64,000 nt of DNA, taken from Artemisia argyi. Taxonomy: Eukaryota; Streptophyta; Magnoliopsida; Asterales; Asteraceae. Positions 1 through 9,642 of this stretch are shown piece after piece. Where the stretch lies: contig CM060694.1 of assembly GCA_030686995.1 (NCBI GenBank), positions 94,083,844 through 94,147,843 of the forward strand. Direction: 5' to 3'. The position numbers and the translations under genes were made by a program. The notes below the pieces were generated by a model. That model ran no database searches and was not told the DNA's origin. It saw only the letters and a program-made list of their open reading frames with translations. The stretch's first letter is position 1. Every line of letters begins with the position of its first letter.

Positions 1-179
1 CGATAACTACAGATATATTGCTTCACACAACGTTTGTTCCAAATAAATACAACACGTCTCGGCAAAAAACATACCACGATCTTACAACGAGAAGCCCTAC
101 CCAAACATTATTCGTAAATAATTATCGCAAAAATTCCTCAAAAATTCCCGCTGCAACGCAGCGGGCGCCTTCCCACTTG
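1..179 (+). mobile_element. Candidate Helitron 3' terminus (partial)
   Basis: Homology to the copia integrase stops at about 180 and the DNA to its left is unrelated and AT-rich. Just inside the junction is a perfect 8-bp stem with a 3-nt loop (CCCGCTGC 147-154, AAC, GCAGCGGG 158-165). It is followed by 10 nt and then CTTG (176-179) and a T. A short GC hairpin 10-12 nt before a terminal CTRR, with insertion next to T, is the known layout of plant Helitron 3' ends. CTTG departs from CTRR by one base, and the 5' TC end and any Rep/helicase lie outside the window. It could also be another hairpin-bearing repeat. Confidence 0.4.
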
Positions 180-950
180 TTCCATTTAAATCACAATATT
201 TTCCGAATTGTACTTCGTTGTCAAATTCCCTACCATGGTCCGTCCTAATGGCTACTATTGTGCATCCTAATTTATTTTGAATCATTTTACTAAATATTTC
301 GAATTTTTCAAAGGCTTGGGTCTTGTCACTTAAAAACCTAGTCCACGTGTATCGTGAATAGTCATCTACTATTACTAAGGTATACTTGTTTCCTCCATAG
401 CTCCGCACAACGGATGGACCAAAAAGATCCATATGTAATAATTCTAGGCACCTAGTAGTGGATACTATATTCTTAGCTTTGTGACTAGCATGAACTTGTT
501 TTCCAATTTTACATGCATCACAAAATTGCTTGTCATATTTTAGGTTAGGCAAGTTTCTAACTAGTTCTTTAGAGGCCAAAGATTGTATTTGTTGCATGTC
601 CTAATCTCCTATGCCACAATGTGGAGTTTTCGTCTAGGGTCGTTAGGCATATCCTATCCTTAGGTTTGTTTCCTAGTTTCATAACATATATGCCTCCTTT
701 CCTAATTCCTCTACCTATAATCTTTCCATTCTTAACTATTTCGCTAACCTCTTCGGTAAAGGTAACTCTACATTTATTATCACATATTTGGCCTATACTA
801 AGCAAGTTATATGTTAAATTATCTACATGCTCAACATTTTCAATAGTAAGTGAGTCTTGAGAAATCGTACCTTTGCCAATGATTTTTCCACTCAAGTCAC
901 TACCGAAAATAACGTTACCTCCATTGTATGCCTTATACGTAGAAAATAGC
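180..950 (-). pseudogene. Copia I pol fragment: GAG-pre-integrase and integrase N-terminal part
   Basis: This is the middle of a Ty1/copia pol polyprotein, which in an intact element is processed to integrase for cDNA insertion. The end of the protease region is visible (GGNVIFGSDLSGK, then VDNLTYNLLSIGQICD). It is followed by the pre-integrase motif STLWHRRLGHA, the zinc-binding CDACKIGKQVHASHK, and the catalytic-core motifs HMDLFGP, DDYSRYTW and RTDHGREF, which carry the first two Asp of the DDE triad. The third catalytic residue and everything downstream are lost at about 180. The reading frame changes near 600 (pieces 895-569 and 597-180), so a small indel has frameshifted it. Protease catalytic sequence is missing because of the deletion at 905-982. 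Non-functional remnant. Confidence 0.85.
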
Positions 951-982
951 TTACGTAGAAAATAACGTTACCTCCATTGTAT
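905..982. repeat. 25-bp direct repeat at the gag-pol deletion junction
   Basis: The same 25 bases occur at 905-929 and 958-982, with further overlapping copies of tacgtagaaaata between them (about 936-948 and 953-965). The left copy sits where the pol sequence needs it, while the right copy is fused to gag after AMAVRD. The zinc knuckle and protease that belong between them are gone. This is the appearance of a large deletion repaired with templated filler copied from the flank. Confidence 0.75.
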
Positions 983-1766
983 CTCTTACGGCCATTGCAT
1001 ATTCTTCGTCTTCACTCTCGTCACTTGAGTCATCATCGTCACTAGGTTCCTTTTTGGCTTTTAGAGCAATGGATTTGGTTTGTTCTTTCTTGACTTTGAC
1101 TGTTTCCGAATCTCTTCTTATAATTTCTTCATGGACCTTCAAGTTGCCAATAAGTTCATCAAGTGATAATGTCATCAAATTCTTTGATTCTTCAATTCCC
1201 ATGACCTTAGCTCGCCATTTTGGATGCAATGCCCTAAGAAATTTCCTAACACAATTTTTACTAGAAAATGTCTCATCAAGTGCTTTTAAACTTGTGATAA
1301 TAGTGTTAAATTTAGCAAAAGCATTATCAATTGATTCCTCTTCCGGAATCGTAAATTGTTCATATTGTTGTACAAGAAAATCTATTTTATTATCTTTGAC
1401 TTGACTATTACCTTGGTGAGTAATAAGTAGTGATTCCCAAATTTCTTTGGCGGTTTTACACATAAAAATTCTTTCATATTCTTTACGTGGTAACGCATTA
1501 TAAATTACCATTTTAGCTTCATTATTTTTAGCTAGTTTCTTTTTCAAATCATCATTTTGTTTTTCAAAATGTACAATTTCATCCTTTTTAGTTTCCAGAT
1601 TTTGTTGAGTGGGAGGAAAATCACCAAAGGTAATAACATGCCAAAGATCAAGATCTTTTGATTTCACATAAGTTTCGAATCTATTTTTCCAATATAAAAA
1701 TCCATCACTTTCAAATAGTAGTGGTCTTTGCATAGATTGCCCTTTTAAATATTTTTCAGATTCCAT
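951..1766 (-). pseudogene. Copia I gag (UBN2/DUF4219-like), C-terminally truncated
   Basis: This encodes the N-terminal and capsid-like parts of a copia Gag, the structural protein that forms the virus-like particle. The start [15 protein letters not shown] lies 53 nt downstream of the PBS. The first 60 residues have the pattern [21 protein letters not shown]. The central part has [23 protein letters not shown], typical of plant copia gag (UBN2 family). Residues about 240-262 are acidic ([23 protein letters not shown]). The CCHC zinc knuckle that follows this point in the sister copy (21150 region) is missing: after AMAVRD the frame runs into duplicated pol sequence and stops. The open frame is 271 codons without internal stops, so this part has decayed less than copia II gag. 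Confidence 0.85.
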
Positions 1767-1818
1767 AGATCGTTACAAGTTTTAAAATACAATATATTTT
1801 AAAAATCTTGCTAGACGT

Positions 1819-1832
1819 GGCTCTTGATACCA
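1819..1832 (-). promoter_or_regulatory. Copia I primer-binding site (tRNA-Met type)
   Basis: The minus strand reads TGGTATCAAGAGCC two bases after the LTR end. Plant copia elements usually have TGGTATCAGAGC, complementary to initiator tRNA-Met. This copy has one extra A (CAAGAGC instead of CAGAGC), probably a decay change. Confidence 0.8.
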
Positions 1833-2636
1833 ATTGTGGAAAACTAGAAGGGGGGTTGAATAGTTTTACGTCTTTTTAATTTCTTACAAAAGATTGTTTG
1901 AGTGTTTTCTTTATTTTCAAAAATTTAGATTCGATAATATGTGATTTTAAGTCTTGCACAATATAAACAACAATAAATATGTACGATATAGCAATAATAA
2001 TGTAAGTAAAGAAATAAATGAGAGATGGAAAGATCGAACCGCGAGACAAGAGATTTATAGTGGTTCGGCTACAAGGACACCTTCCTTGCCCTACTCCACT
2101 CCCCGAGCACCTAACTCGAGAGTTTTCTTCACTATGTCAACAAGCTCCCTTATAGCGGAGAAAACCTTACACACCAATGTACACACCACAACTTCGTCAC
2201 AACTTAATCACAACTTCTACACAACCTCTTCACACCAATCTACTTCACAACTTTCTACTTCACACCTATCTACTTTACACCAATCTTCTTCACAACTTTC
2301 TACTTCATACCTATCTACTTCACGCCAATCTTCTTCACTACAATCTACTTCCTAACTCTTCTCCTTCACAACAAACTACTAACCAATCACACTATCTATA
2401 AACCTAGCTAAACTATCTACTATCAAATATTCACAACTAATTACACAAAGAGATAGATACTATTGATGATGCTCTAACAACTTGGATGTGGAGGTCACAA
2501 CAAGTTGTAATACTTCTAGTCTAGGAGGATAGAAGTATTCTTCTCTTGCACTTGAGAGGATTAAGAGAATAGAAATGGAGATCTAGAACAGAAAGTTTAG
2601 GAGTGCAAAAGGTGAGCAAAATCTGTGGAATGAACT

Positions 2637-2646
2637 AGTATTTATA
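2637..2646 (-). promoter_or_regulatory. Copia I LTR TATA box
   Basis: The minus strand reads CTATAAATAC, the same box and flank (ACT..TTC) as in the LTR at 39038-39047. It lies about 25 bp downstream of the GC-rich palindromes. Confidence 0.7.
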
Positions 2647-2671
2647 GGGAGCAAAAATATTGTTCTGGAGC

Positions 2672-2750
2672 GTGGCCGGTCCCCTTAATTAGGGGGCGGT
2701 CCCCTTAATGATTAAGGGGGCCGCCTAGTATAATTAAGGGGGCCGCCCTC
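2672..2750. promoter_or_regulatory. GC-rich palindrome cluster in copia I U3
   Basis: Three near-palindromic blocks built from GGCGGNCCCCTTAAT and its complement ATTAAGGGGGCCGCC lie head to head here; the clearest is 2695-2725. The surroundings are AT-rich, so the GC block stands out. The same block is found at 22976-23054, 25750-25823 and 38964-39010, always in copia-family DNA. Position just upstream of TATA suggests an upstream activating element or a structured U3 segment; the function is inferred. Confidence 0.65.
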
Positions 2751-3294
2751 CTGAACGTTGGAGTTTTTTGACCTTTTGTGGGGAAGGTTTTTCTGGATAG
2801 AATTTACCATTTTTGGTTGGAAATTTGAAATCATATATTTATAATGATTTAAACATATTCTTTAATTCCAAAAATGTTTTATGAAAGATATTAAGTGTTT
2901 ATGACATTTTATAAAAGTTCTAGTGATTTAGAAAAATTTTCTTTTGATCATAGATTCCAATAAACACTTTGTTTATTCATACGTTAAGTGATTTGGATGT
3001 AAAGAGAATATTAATCACTAAATACTTTTTTACGTCATAAATTTTAGATCAATGGGTTTATGTTTTTTAATTATCAAAACATAGAGATATTGATAATATG
3101 TTAATAATGTTTTTAGGCATTATTTATGTCAACAGGCTCGTTAGCCCGTTAGGCCCAATCGTTTAGTTTTGAAATTTTAGAGACGTGGCTCGACTGAGCT
3201 TTAGGTTTAGGTCGTTACGAGCTATCGTGTAACGTTATAATTCATGCATGATCATTCATGTTGGGTTATCTTAGTTTACGGATACAAGTGGCTG

Positions 3295-3298
<4 letters not shown>

Positions 3299-3374
<76 letters not shown>
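3299..3374. repeat. (AT)n microsatellite, about 38 units
   Basis: Uninterrupted AT dinucleotides of about 76 bp. The long Tyr-Ile frames across it are artefacts. Confidence 0.95.
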
Positions 3375-3381
<7 letters not shown>

Positions 3382-4449
3382 CTATACGTAGAAACGAAAA
3401 GAAAACAAAGGATTTCAAAAGGGTGTCGTGTGTGTTATGACGTGATTTATTCCTCATGTTTTTAAGCGTGTTAACCAATATGTGATGAAATGTAAGCATG
3501 TACTATGAAAAGTAAAATGAAAGAAGGAAAATATGGTCGTGTATACTTAGAACACCAAAAGGTGGTGAAGAGGTTCGAATGAGATGAGAGGTACGAGAGT
3601 AAATGAACGTGTCTTGTAACCCTTTGCAAAACAATGACCCACGATTCAAAATATTAAACCAAATACTAGAAAGCGACCCAAATATTCCGTGTTGCTCCCT
3701 TGCTTCTTCGACCGTGTACAAAAGAAGTAGCAATGTTTGTTTGTGTTTTGTGAGATGAAGTTTTTGAGTGTGGTGATGGTGAGAGGGAATAGTAAATGTA
3801 TTTATAGGAGGAAGACAAGGGTGGTTAGGTGGTAAACATGTGAACTGGTTGAGTAATCCTTTGTGGTGTCAATCGAAAAGAGACATGTTTGTCTAATCCT
3901 TGGTGTGGTCTTGTCGATCATAGGAGGGTTATGAGGGCTATCATGAGGCTTTTGATTAGTTAAAGAGTAGGTCAAGATAGTTTAGGGAAAAGATGGTACT
4001 ATATTCGATTTAGATATGAAGAAAAAGAAGCATGTGAAACATGGTTGGGGGCAATGAAACATAAGGTCCTTTGGGTAATAGAGTTTTAGCAAAAGTAAGC
4101 ATGTATTTATATTAGTTTATGTGCTTAGGTTAGGAAAGTAGGGTGGCTTGGTGTTGAGTCTTGGTGATCTTCATACGCAAAGCAAGAAGAGAGGTTGTGG
4201 TAGTGTCGAGTCTTGGGAGACAAGAAGGGAAAGTGGGGGTCTTTGAGGTGACAAAAGAGGTGCTTTGGTGGCTTGTTGTTAGTGTCGAGTGAGGCAAGAA
4301 GAAAAGAATTGAAAGAAAATAGGGTGTCGAGTTCCATGTGTCTCAAAAGTAACTAGGAAACATGCAAATATATCACAAATGCATAAGTTGAAAAATTATG
4401 ATGGTGTTTGGTCTTGGCTGTGATTCAACAAAGAAAAAGAAGGAAAACT

Positions 4450-4610
4450 TGTTGGGCTTGTGATGTTACTTGGCCCAGCAAAAGAAAGAAATAATCAAAG
4501 TTGGGCTTATGTGCGTCGAAGGCCCAAGTAAAAGAAAGAAAACATTGTGTTATGTATGGGCTCGTGAGTATCAGGGCCCAAGTAAAAGAAATAAATTTAA
4601 TGATCGTATA
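4450..4610. repeat. Short tandem array with GGGCTTRTG ... GGCCCAAGTAAAAGAAA units
   Basis: Three imperfect units of about 55-60 bp. Each begins with gggctt or gggctc and ends in ggcccaagtaaaagaaa (first unit ggcccagcaaaagaaa). No gene is present. Confidence 0.6.
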
Positions 4611-4975
4611 TCCCGGGAAAAATACTATGTCGGGTTTACCCAGAAGTAGAATACGGAAAATATCTCGGTGGTACTTGTACGTATATATATGTATTTACAT
4701 GTATAAATATATAGTGGAGTTAATTATAGTTTCGTTTATATAATATATATCACTAGGTCAGTATTAGGTTCTGTTTCGCAGGTGGGAGCTATTCAGGTCA
4801 CATCTAGTTTCTCGGTAATTCAATAGTGACCAACACACATCTCGGAAGTAAAAATAATAGTTCATAGCAACGAAAAATTTAAATTGGCCCGCAAAATGGC
4901 CTAGTGATTAGTTAGATGGAAAATCGTTCAGTGATAAGCATTACTAAATGACATGGGATTTTACGAGGTATTACA

Positions 4976-7193
4976 TAATTTACTTCAAGAAATATTCAAG
5001 AATTGAGGTCCTTCTAAAGCTACAACAACTACTTGCACAATATTTAGTGATATTCTTAACTTTAAAGGCACTTAAGTAGCTAAAGACTAGCACAATTCAT
5101 AAGAGAAGAAGAGGTGTTCTAGGGTGAAGTTTGTTCCAAGTATTGTCCCTATTCTTATTCTCCTTCCAAAACCAACCTTTGTAGGCTCTAGCCTATGCTC
5201 ATCACTCATTATATTTCATTCACATGCTATGTTATATATAGCTTTTATATTGGAATCATGATGTACAAATTCATAAAACAAGTTAAAACTTATATGTCAT
5301 CTTATGTTATCTATTATAAGCAAACAAGTGAAAACTAGTGACTTTTATGCTATGAAAAATGACCAAACTAAATACCCATGACCGTGGGTAATTACATACT
5401 GTTAAAGAGGACTTTACAAGGAAAATGTAATAATTTGAATCACCCAAAATGGATACACGAGCCAAAAGTTATGACCAAAAGAAGTTTACAAAACCAAAAC
5501 ACTGAAACTGTCAAAAACCTACTGAATACGAACCAAGATAATTTTTCGAGGCACTTCCGATGCGATTCATCAAAAAGTTAAAACACAAAAGTTGTCCGAA
5601 CGACGTTTTCTTCTAAATCTCAAGAGCGTGGGCCCGAAAAATGAAAAACGAAGGCTATTTTTGTCAAAACCTTAACAACCTTCATATAGCCGCACGATTA
5701 TATACTTAACCACGCGACTTAAGTAAACCAAACGGCCTAAAGGCCAGCCACGGATAAGGCTAAGGCTGAGGTATCAAGGCCTTGGCAGCCGAGACCAAAG
5801 CCACGGCAATGCCACGGCTATGGCCTCAAGGTTGCCTAAGCCGAAAACTTAGCAAAAGCCTTAGCCTTGGAAAACCAAAACAAATACGAACGATTTCACA
5901 AAAGGAACTTTTCCCGACTTCAACAACTCATGAAATTTACCAAATTCATCATATAAATATAAATATCATTTTTCTCAAACAAAATCACATACCTAAACCT
6001 TCAGAAGAGTGTCTTTCACATGTGAAAACCAGTTTTTCACATGTGAAACAATAATCCTAACCTATAAGTTTTCACAAGTGAAACAATAATCCTAACCTAT
6101 AAGTTTTTAGAAGTGAAACAATAATCCTAACTTATAAGTTTTCACAAGTGAAACCATATTCATAACTTATAAACCTTATAAGTTTTCACATATGAAACTA
6201 TACTCATAAACTTATAAATCCTTATAAACTTCATGTTTTACATATTGATTTATATTGATCAATATAAATGACATTTATAGACAGGTTTATGTTTTTGGAT
6301 CATTATTCCATAAACTAATACACGATACCATATTATAGGTTGCTCGTAGAGATTTTTACAACTCGACCATCACTTTCACTACTCACTAAACATCAATAAC
6401 TCACGGTGAGTTCGTAGCCCCACTTTCTACTGTTTAACTATTTTACAAACCCGTGTAGGGGGATACATGCTATTATTTTCTACTCGAATACAATGCTTTC
6501 AACTGTATGCTTATCTGAATGTTTTATAACTTTTATTGTCACTAAGTAGCGATTTCCATGTTCAAAGTCCCTATATCATGAACCATTAGTCACTAGCTTA
6601 GTGAGCGCGAATATTGTGAATAAGCCTATTGGGATTGATGGATCCCGTGTGTATTGACCGGTTAGGCAATCAAAGGCACTATATTTGAGATCTAGAGGTA
6701 TAATGGCAAATTACCTTGGTAGGGCTTTTATGTTACTAATATGCCAATTTTGTTTGTTCGATGTTAACACTTTGTTTGTCATGAGCTTAGTGAAATAATA
6801 ACTGCTTTGTCAACTATGAATGTGAGACTAATTAACTCGCATTACTAATATTGTGTTCAATGATTTAACTAAACATATGAAAGCACTTTTAAAGGTAAGA
6901 TATGGTAAGAATTTTGTTATAGTTTATGTTTTAAGTGCTGAAAGCACTTTTCGGATACCGGATGGGTTTTAAAAAGGGCAAGTACCTAGCAAGAATCGTT
7001 GTGGTTCATCGAAAATAGTTTCCCCCTCCGTCTAAAGGCATAGTGATTCTAAGAGATCCTAAGCTTTTACTATTCCTAGGTATGTCTACTTGTTTTAAAA
7101 TTTTCCTATTTGTTTTAGTTTTTAAAGTCCTAAGTCAATCTAGTGTGTTCTAAGGCAATGGGGAATCCTAATACGGGATACGAGTTTTATGAA

Positions 7194-7197
<4 letters not shown>
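4976..7197 (+). repeat. Degenerate chromovirus-like (Tekay/Del) LTR sequence, plus orientation
   Basis: Non-coding. The segment 6360-6800, read in reverse complement, matches the LTR at 8375-11523 in order: CTAAGCTCATG, AATATTCGCG, GCATGTATCCCCCT..GGGTTTGTAAAA, CTCAC.GTGAG. It is therefore a related LTR (R/U5 part) in opposite orientation. Its ends, PBS and target duplication are not recognisable; to the right it gives way to minus-strand leader or gag sequence near 7020-7240. A palindromic minisatellite lies at 6014-6230. Confidence 0.45.
6014..6230. repeat. Minisatellite of about 35 bp with TTTCACATGTGAAA palindromes
   Basis: Five to six imperfect units of the form AGTTTTCACAAGTGAAACAA followed by TAATCCTAACCTATA. 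The first two contain the perfect palindrome TTTCACATGTGAAA and later ones degenerate forms. It lies inside LTR-like DNA. No coding potential. Confidence 0.75.

Positions 7198-7237
<40 letters not shown>
7198..7237. repeat. Homopolymer T40 (A40 on the minus strand)
   Basis: Forty uninterrupted T. On the minus strand it is an A-tract about 100 bp downstream of the stop of the chromovirus N-terminal ORF. It marks the point where recognisable minus-strand element sequence is lost. Confidence 0.9.
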
Positions 7238-7240
<3 letters not shown>

Positions 7241-7339
7241 TGAAAACCTAGCAAGCACCCGTTTAACTAAGTTATCTACCTATTACCTATATTATCTAAA
7301 CCAATAACCTTATTTTTGCTCTAGGTTACTTTTGAGATC

Positions 7340-8028
7340 TTAAATGGCCTCCAAGAGTTCGTCTATGTCAGACCCATGATTTTCCCTAAGATCCTCGATA
7401 ATCATTTCAATGGTGGAAAGTCTAACATGTGTGGTACTTACTTCGTCAGAGTGTCCTTCATATTTTGTTTGTAACCTAAAGACTTGATTACGAGTTTTCT
7501 CTAATTCATTTTCTAACCTATTTTTACCTATTCCTAATTCCCTAATCCTAATTTCTACTTCTTCCATTCTCTCTAAAGATAGTTTATCTAGATGACTAAG
7601 TATTTCATCTATTTGTTCATCATGCCTTTCTAAAGGTATTTTATACGAACTACTACCTATGTTAAACCTAGGGGGAGGTGATGGTGGTATAAAACGTATT
7701 TTCTTAAGGGGAGGTGAATCTATTTCGGGAAGATAACGATCTTGACTAGTATAGTGGGGTTTAGGTGGGGTAGGGGTTATAGTAGGTATAGTAGGAATGT
7801 TTCCACCATATGCCTGCATTACATATACCCATTATATGCTTGAATATAGGGGTCATTCGGGGAAAGTTCTAATCCTAGGTTAGTTAAGATATTATGGGCT
7901 AATTCTTTCGGAGAATTAGAACCAGTAGATGAGTGAGTAGGAGTAGCCGTAGCATACTCATAACCATCGGATGAAGTATCCGTCTCATCGGTATCCAACA
8001 CGATGATAGGATTGTTAAAGGATGACAT
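7340..8028 (-). pseudogene. Chromovirus-type N-terminal (gag-upstream) ORF with coiled coil, frameshifted
   Basis: The reading frame starts with MSSFNNPIIVLDTDETDTSSDGYE (8028), about 0.3 kb downstream of the PBS. It continues through SPKELAHNILTNLGLELSPNDPYIQAY and, after a frame change at about 7819 (stop and start overlap as TAATG), into QAYGGNIPTIPTITPTPPKPHY. The rest holds IDSPPLKKIRFIPPSPPPRFNIGSSSYKIPLERH and a long charged helix (DEQIDEILSHLDKLSLERMEEVEIRIREL...) that reads as a coiled coil, ending at LLEAI. I recognise this style from Asteraceae Tekay/Del-like elements, where it lies at the N-terminus of or upstream of gag. Capsid, zinc knuckle and pol are absent: the frame is followed by about 100 bp and then A40. 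Role unknown, possibly Gag oligomerisation. Broken by the frameshift. Confidence 0.65.
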
Positions 8029-8165
8029 ATCTAACTGTAATTCCTGAAGGAATATCTTAGCATAATTCTAACCTAAATAAGCATTTTAAAGGCAATTCTA
8101 ATAGTGGGGATTCTATCCTAAGGGCGATAGTGTGATATCTAATCCTAAAGGCAATTCTGGGGGTT

Positions 8166-8292
8166 CTAATCTAAAGGCAAGTTAGCGATTCTAACCTAAA
8201 GGCAGTTGGGGATTCTAATCTAAAGGCAGTCGGGGATTCTAACCTAAAGGCAGTCGGGGATTCTACTCTAAAGGCAGTTGGGGATTCTACTG
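8166..8292. repeat. 24-bp tandem array in the chromovirus leader
   Basis: Five units of CTAAAGGCAGTYGGGGATTC followed by TAAC lie between the PBS and the first ORF. The 24-bp period keeps frame, so the minus strand encodes repeats of ESPTAFRL in a short frame (8395-8171) that crosses the PBS. I regard that frame as a by-product of the array, not a gene. Looser copies (ctaaaggcaattctgg) extend left to about 8041. Confidence 0.75.
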
Positions 8293-8354
8293 GCACGGAG
8301 GACCTTTTTGATAAATTGGTTATAGTTTTAAGAAAATCCTTTTGTTCTCTATAA

Positions 8355-8372
8355 CCAAGGCTCTGATGCCAA
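8355..8372 (-). promoter_or_regulatory. Chromovirus primer-binding site (tRNA-Met type)
   Basis: The minus strand reads TTGGCATCAGAGCCTTGG, two bases after the LTR end (8375). This is the usual initiator-tRNA-Met-complementary PBS of plant Tekay/Del chromoviruses with one change (GGCATC for GGTATC). Confidence 0.8.
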
Positions 8373-8375
8373 TCT

Positions 8376-8435
8376 GTAATACCCCCATTTTTCACTGATC
8401 GTAGCGGATAAAGTGTTTGGGGGTATTACTCATGG
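8376..8435. other. Inverted repeat at the chromovirus LTR 3' end
   Basis: GTAATACCCCCA (8376-8387) is complementary to TGGGGGTATTAC (about 8419-8430), 12 bp with a loop of about 30 nt. In the transcript it would fold into a strong hairpin at the end of U5 or the 3' LTR. Confidence 0.7.
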
Positions 8436-9310
8436 AAACAAAGACAAGATAATAGAAAATGACTCGAAAAGAGACGTTTTTGAAAAAGGTTGTTATCATT
8501 CATTTATTCATCAGAGTTTTTACAGTAAAAGATGTACTTTTACCAAAAGAGAGGTCCCTAAGATACGTTTTACTACACAAAACTAATGAATGATAACTAT
8601 TTTGGACGTCCTCATGTCCAGTGGTTCTCCGTGCCAGGGTTCATATAGTGCCTAATTACATAAAATAACATGCTTAAAAGTCAACACGTATGTTGAGTAA
8701 GAGTCATAGGTTTAAAAAATTAAAGTATAAATACAAGTTTCACAGAGTTCAGCTTAAACTCTATGTGTGGAAAAGTGTTAGTGTTAGAAAAAGGTATATT
8801 GCACTAAGCTCATGAACCACACGTTAACAATCCGGGTCATGGGGTCTGCAGACCAAACCATGAGGGGATGGGAAGGATAACTTGCCAAAGTTAAACCTTC
8901 AGTGGGTTCAAATATAGTACTTATTGGTACCACCTAGTGGGGTGTTAATACCAATGGGAGTTGTCAAACTCCAATAGATCTATCAACTATATTCGCGTTC
9001 GCTTAGGTAAAACATCCCAAACGATTAGATTCATGAATTTTGGTTATGTAATGATGGTTGTTAGTTTACTCGTGCAATAACCAGAGCAAACACTTGTATT
9101 TGGTTTTAAAGCATGTATCCCCCTCACAGGGTTTGTAAAACATTTAGAAAGCATTTAAAAGGGTGTAAGGCTATGAAAACTCACGTGAGTCTCTAGCTAA
9201 TTAAAGTAGGGGTTTAGACAACACACTCATGTATCCTGGGGTAGTGCGGGTGTGCATATGTCAAGTCTTAGTCTAGGTTTTCTTAACTAATTACTATTAG
9301 GTTTTTATAT

Positions 9311-9642
9311 ATAACATAACACCGTTCGGGCCATTGTAATTCAGAAGTATATGACTCCTCACATGAAGCTCCCTACTATTGTATTATGTGATCAACATAA
9401 TACCGTTCGGGCCATCATAATTCAGAAGTTAATACTCCTCACACAAAGCTCCCTATTAATGAGTTATGTTGTTATTAGGGCTTAGTTATAACATAACACC
9501 GTTCAGGCCATCATATCTCAGAAGTATATGCGATAATCGTTCGAGAAGTCAGGGCACTTTAATTCGTAAACCCAACAAACTCGTCAAAACGAAATATCCA
9601 CATAGTACTCCTCGCATGAAGCTCCCTAGTATTGTGTTATGC
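9311..9642. repeat. Tandem repeat of 80-95 bp in chromovirus LTR
   Basis: Three units begin ATAACATAACACCGTTCGGG (9311), with a variant at 9393, and at 9488. Each continues with CCATCATAATTCAGAAGTA and ends in CTCCTCACATGAAGCTCCCT. The third unit carries an insertion of about 75 bp (about 9530-9604). Confidence 0.8.

Larger units (their letters stand above)
180..3134 (-). mobile_element. Copia I: Ty1/copia retrotransposon, 5' part, minus strand
   Basis: Reading leftwards on the minus strand the order is LTR (3134-1835), tRNA-Met-type PBS, gag, a deletion scar, then the pre-integrase and integrase part of pol, which is cut off at about 180 by a Helitron-like end. Reverse transcriptase, RNase H and the 3' LTR are absent or lie beyond the window. 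The LTR belongs to the same family as the one at 38574-39804. Gag is clearly related to the gag pseudogene at 20260-22100. The element is dead: gag and pol are joined by a deletion and pol has a frameshift. Confidence 0.85.
1835..3134 (-). repeat. Copia I 5' LTR (about 1.3 kb)
   Basis: The LTR begins on the minus strand at 3134 with TGTTGACATAAATAATGCC and ends at 1835 with CTAGTTTTCCACA, i.e. TG...CA termini, directly next to the PBS. Its start and end match the LTR at 38574-39804. The TATA box at 2637-2646 puts U3 at 3134-2647. Upstream of it are GC-rich palindromes (2672-2750). At 2221-2360 there is a T/C-rich degenerate array (TTCTACTTCACA and variants) in the transcribed part. Only one flank (3135-3139, ggctc) is visible, so the target-site duplication cannot be tested. 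Confidence 0.85.
3135..4975. other. Non-coding repeat-derived DNA, possibly an old LTR
   Basis: I see no coding domain. A TATA-like box on the minus strand (CTATAAATAC, about 3796-3805), terminal TGTAATACCTC on the minus strand at 4975 and a possible ACGTTACA end near 3228 would fit a minus-strand solo LTR of about 1.75 kb, but no PBS, PPT or target-site duplication supports it. It contains an (AT)n block (3299-3374) and a short tandem array (4450-4610). The open frames here are short and composition-driven. Confidence 0.35.

Noticed and set aside
2672..2750. CRISPR-like or bacterial terminator reading of the GC palindromes
   Set aside because: The palindromes are not regularly spaced with unique spacers, and the context is plant LTR. 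They are treated as U3 modules.
3244..3499. Tyr-Ile repeat proteins on both strands
   Set aside because: Translations of an (AT)n microsatellite; the same occurs at 22223-22420 and 23589-23795.
5782..6054. 90-residue plus-strand frame
   Set aside because: It runs into the minisatellite and lies in LTR-like DNA; no recognisable domain.
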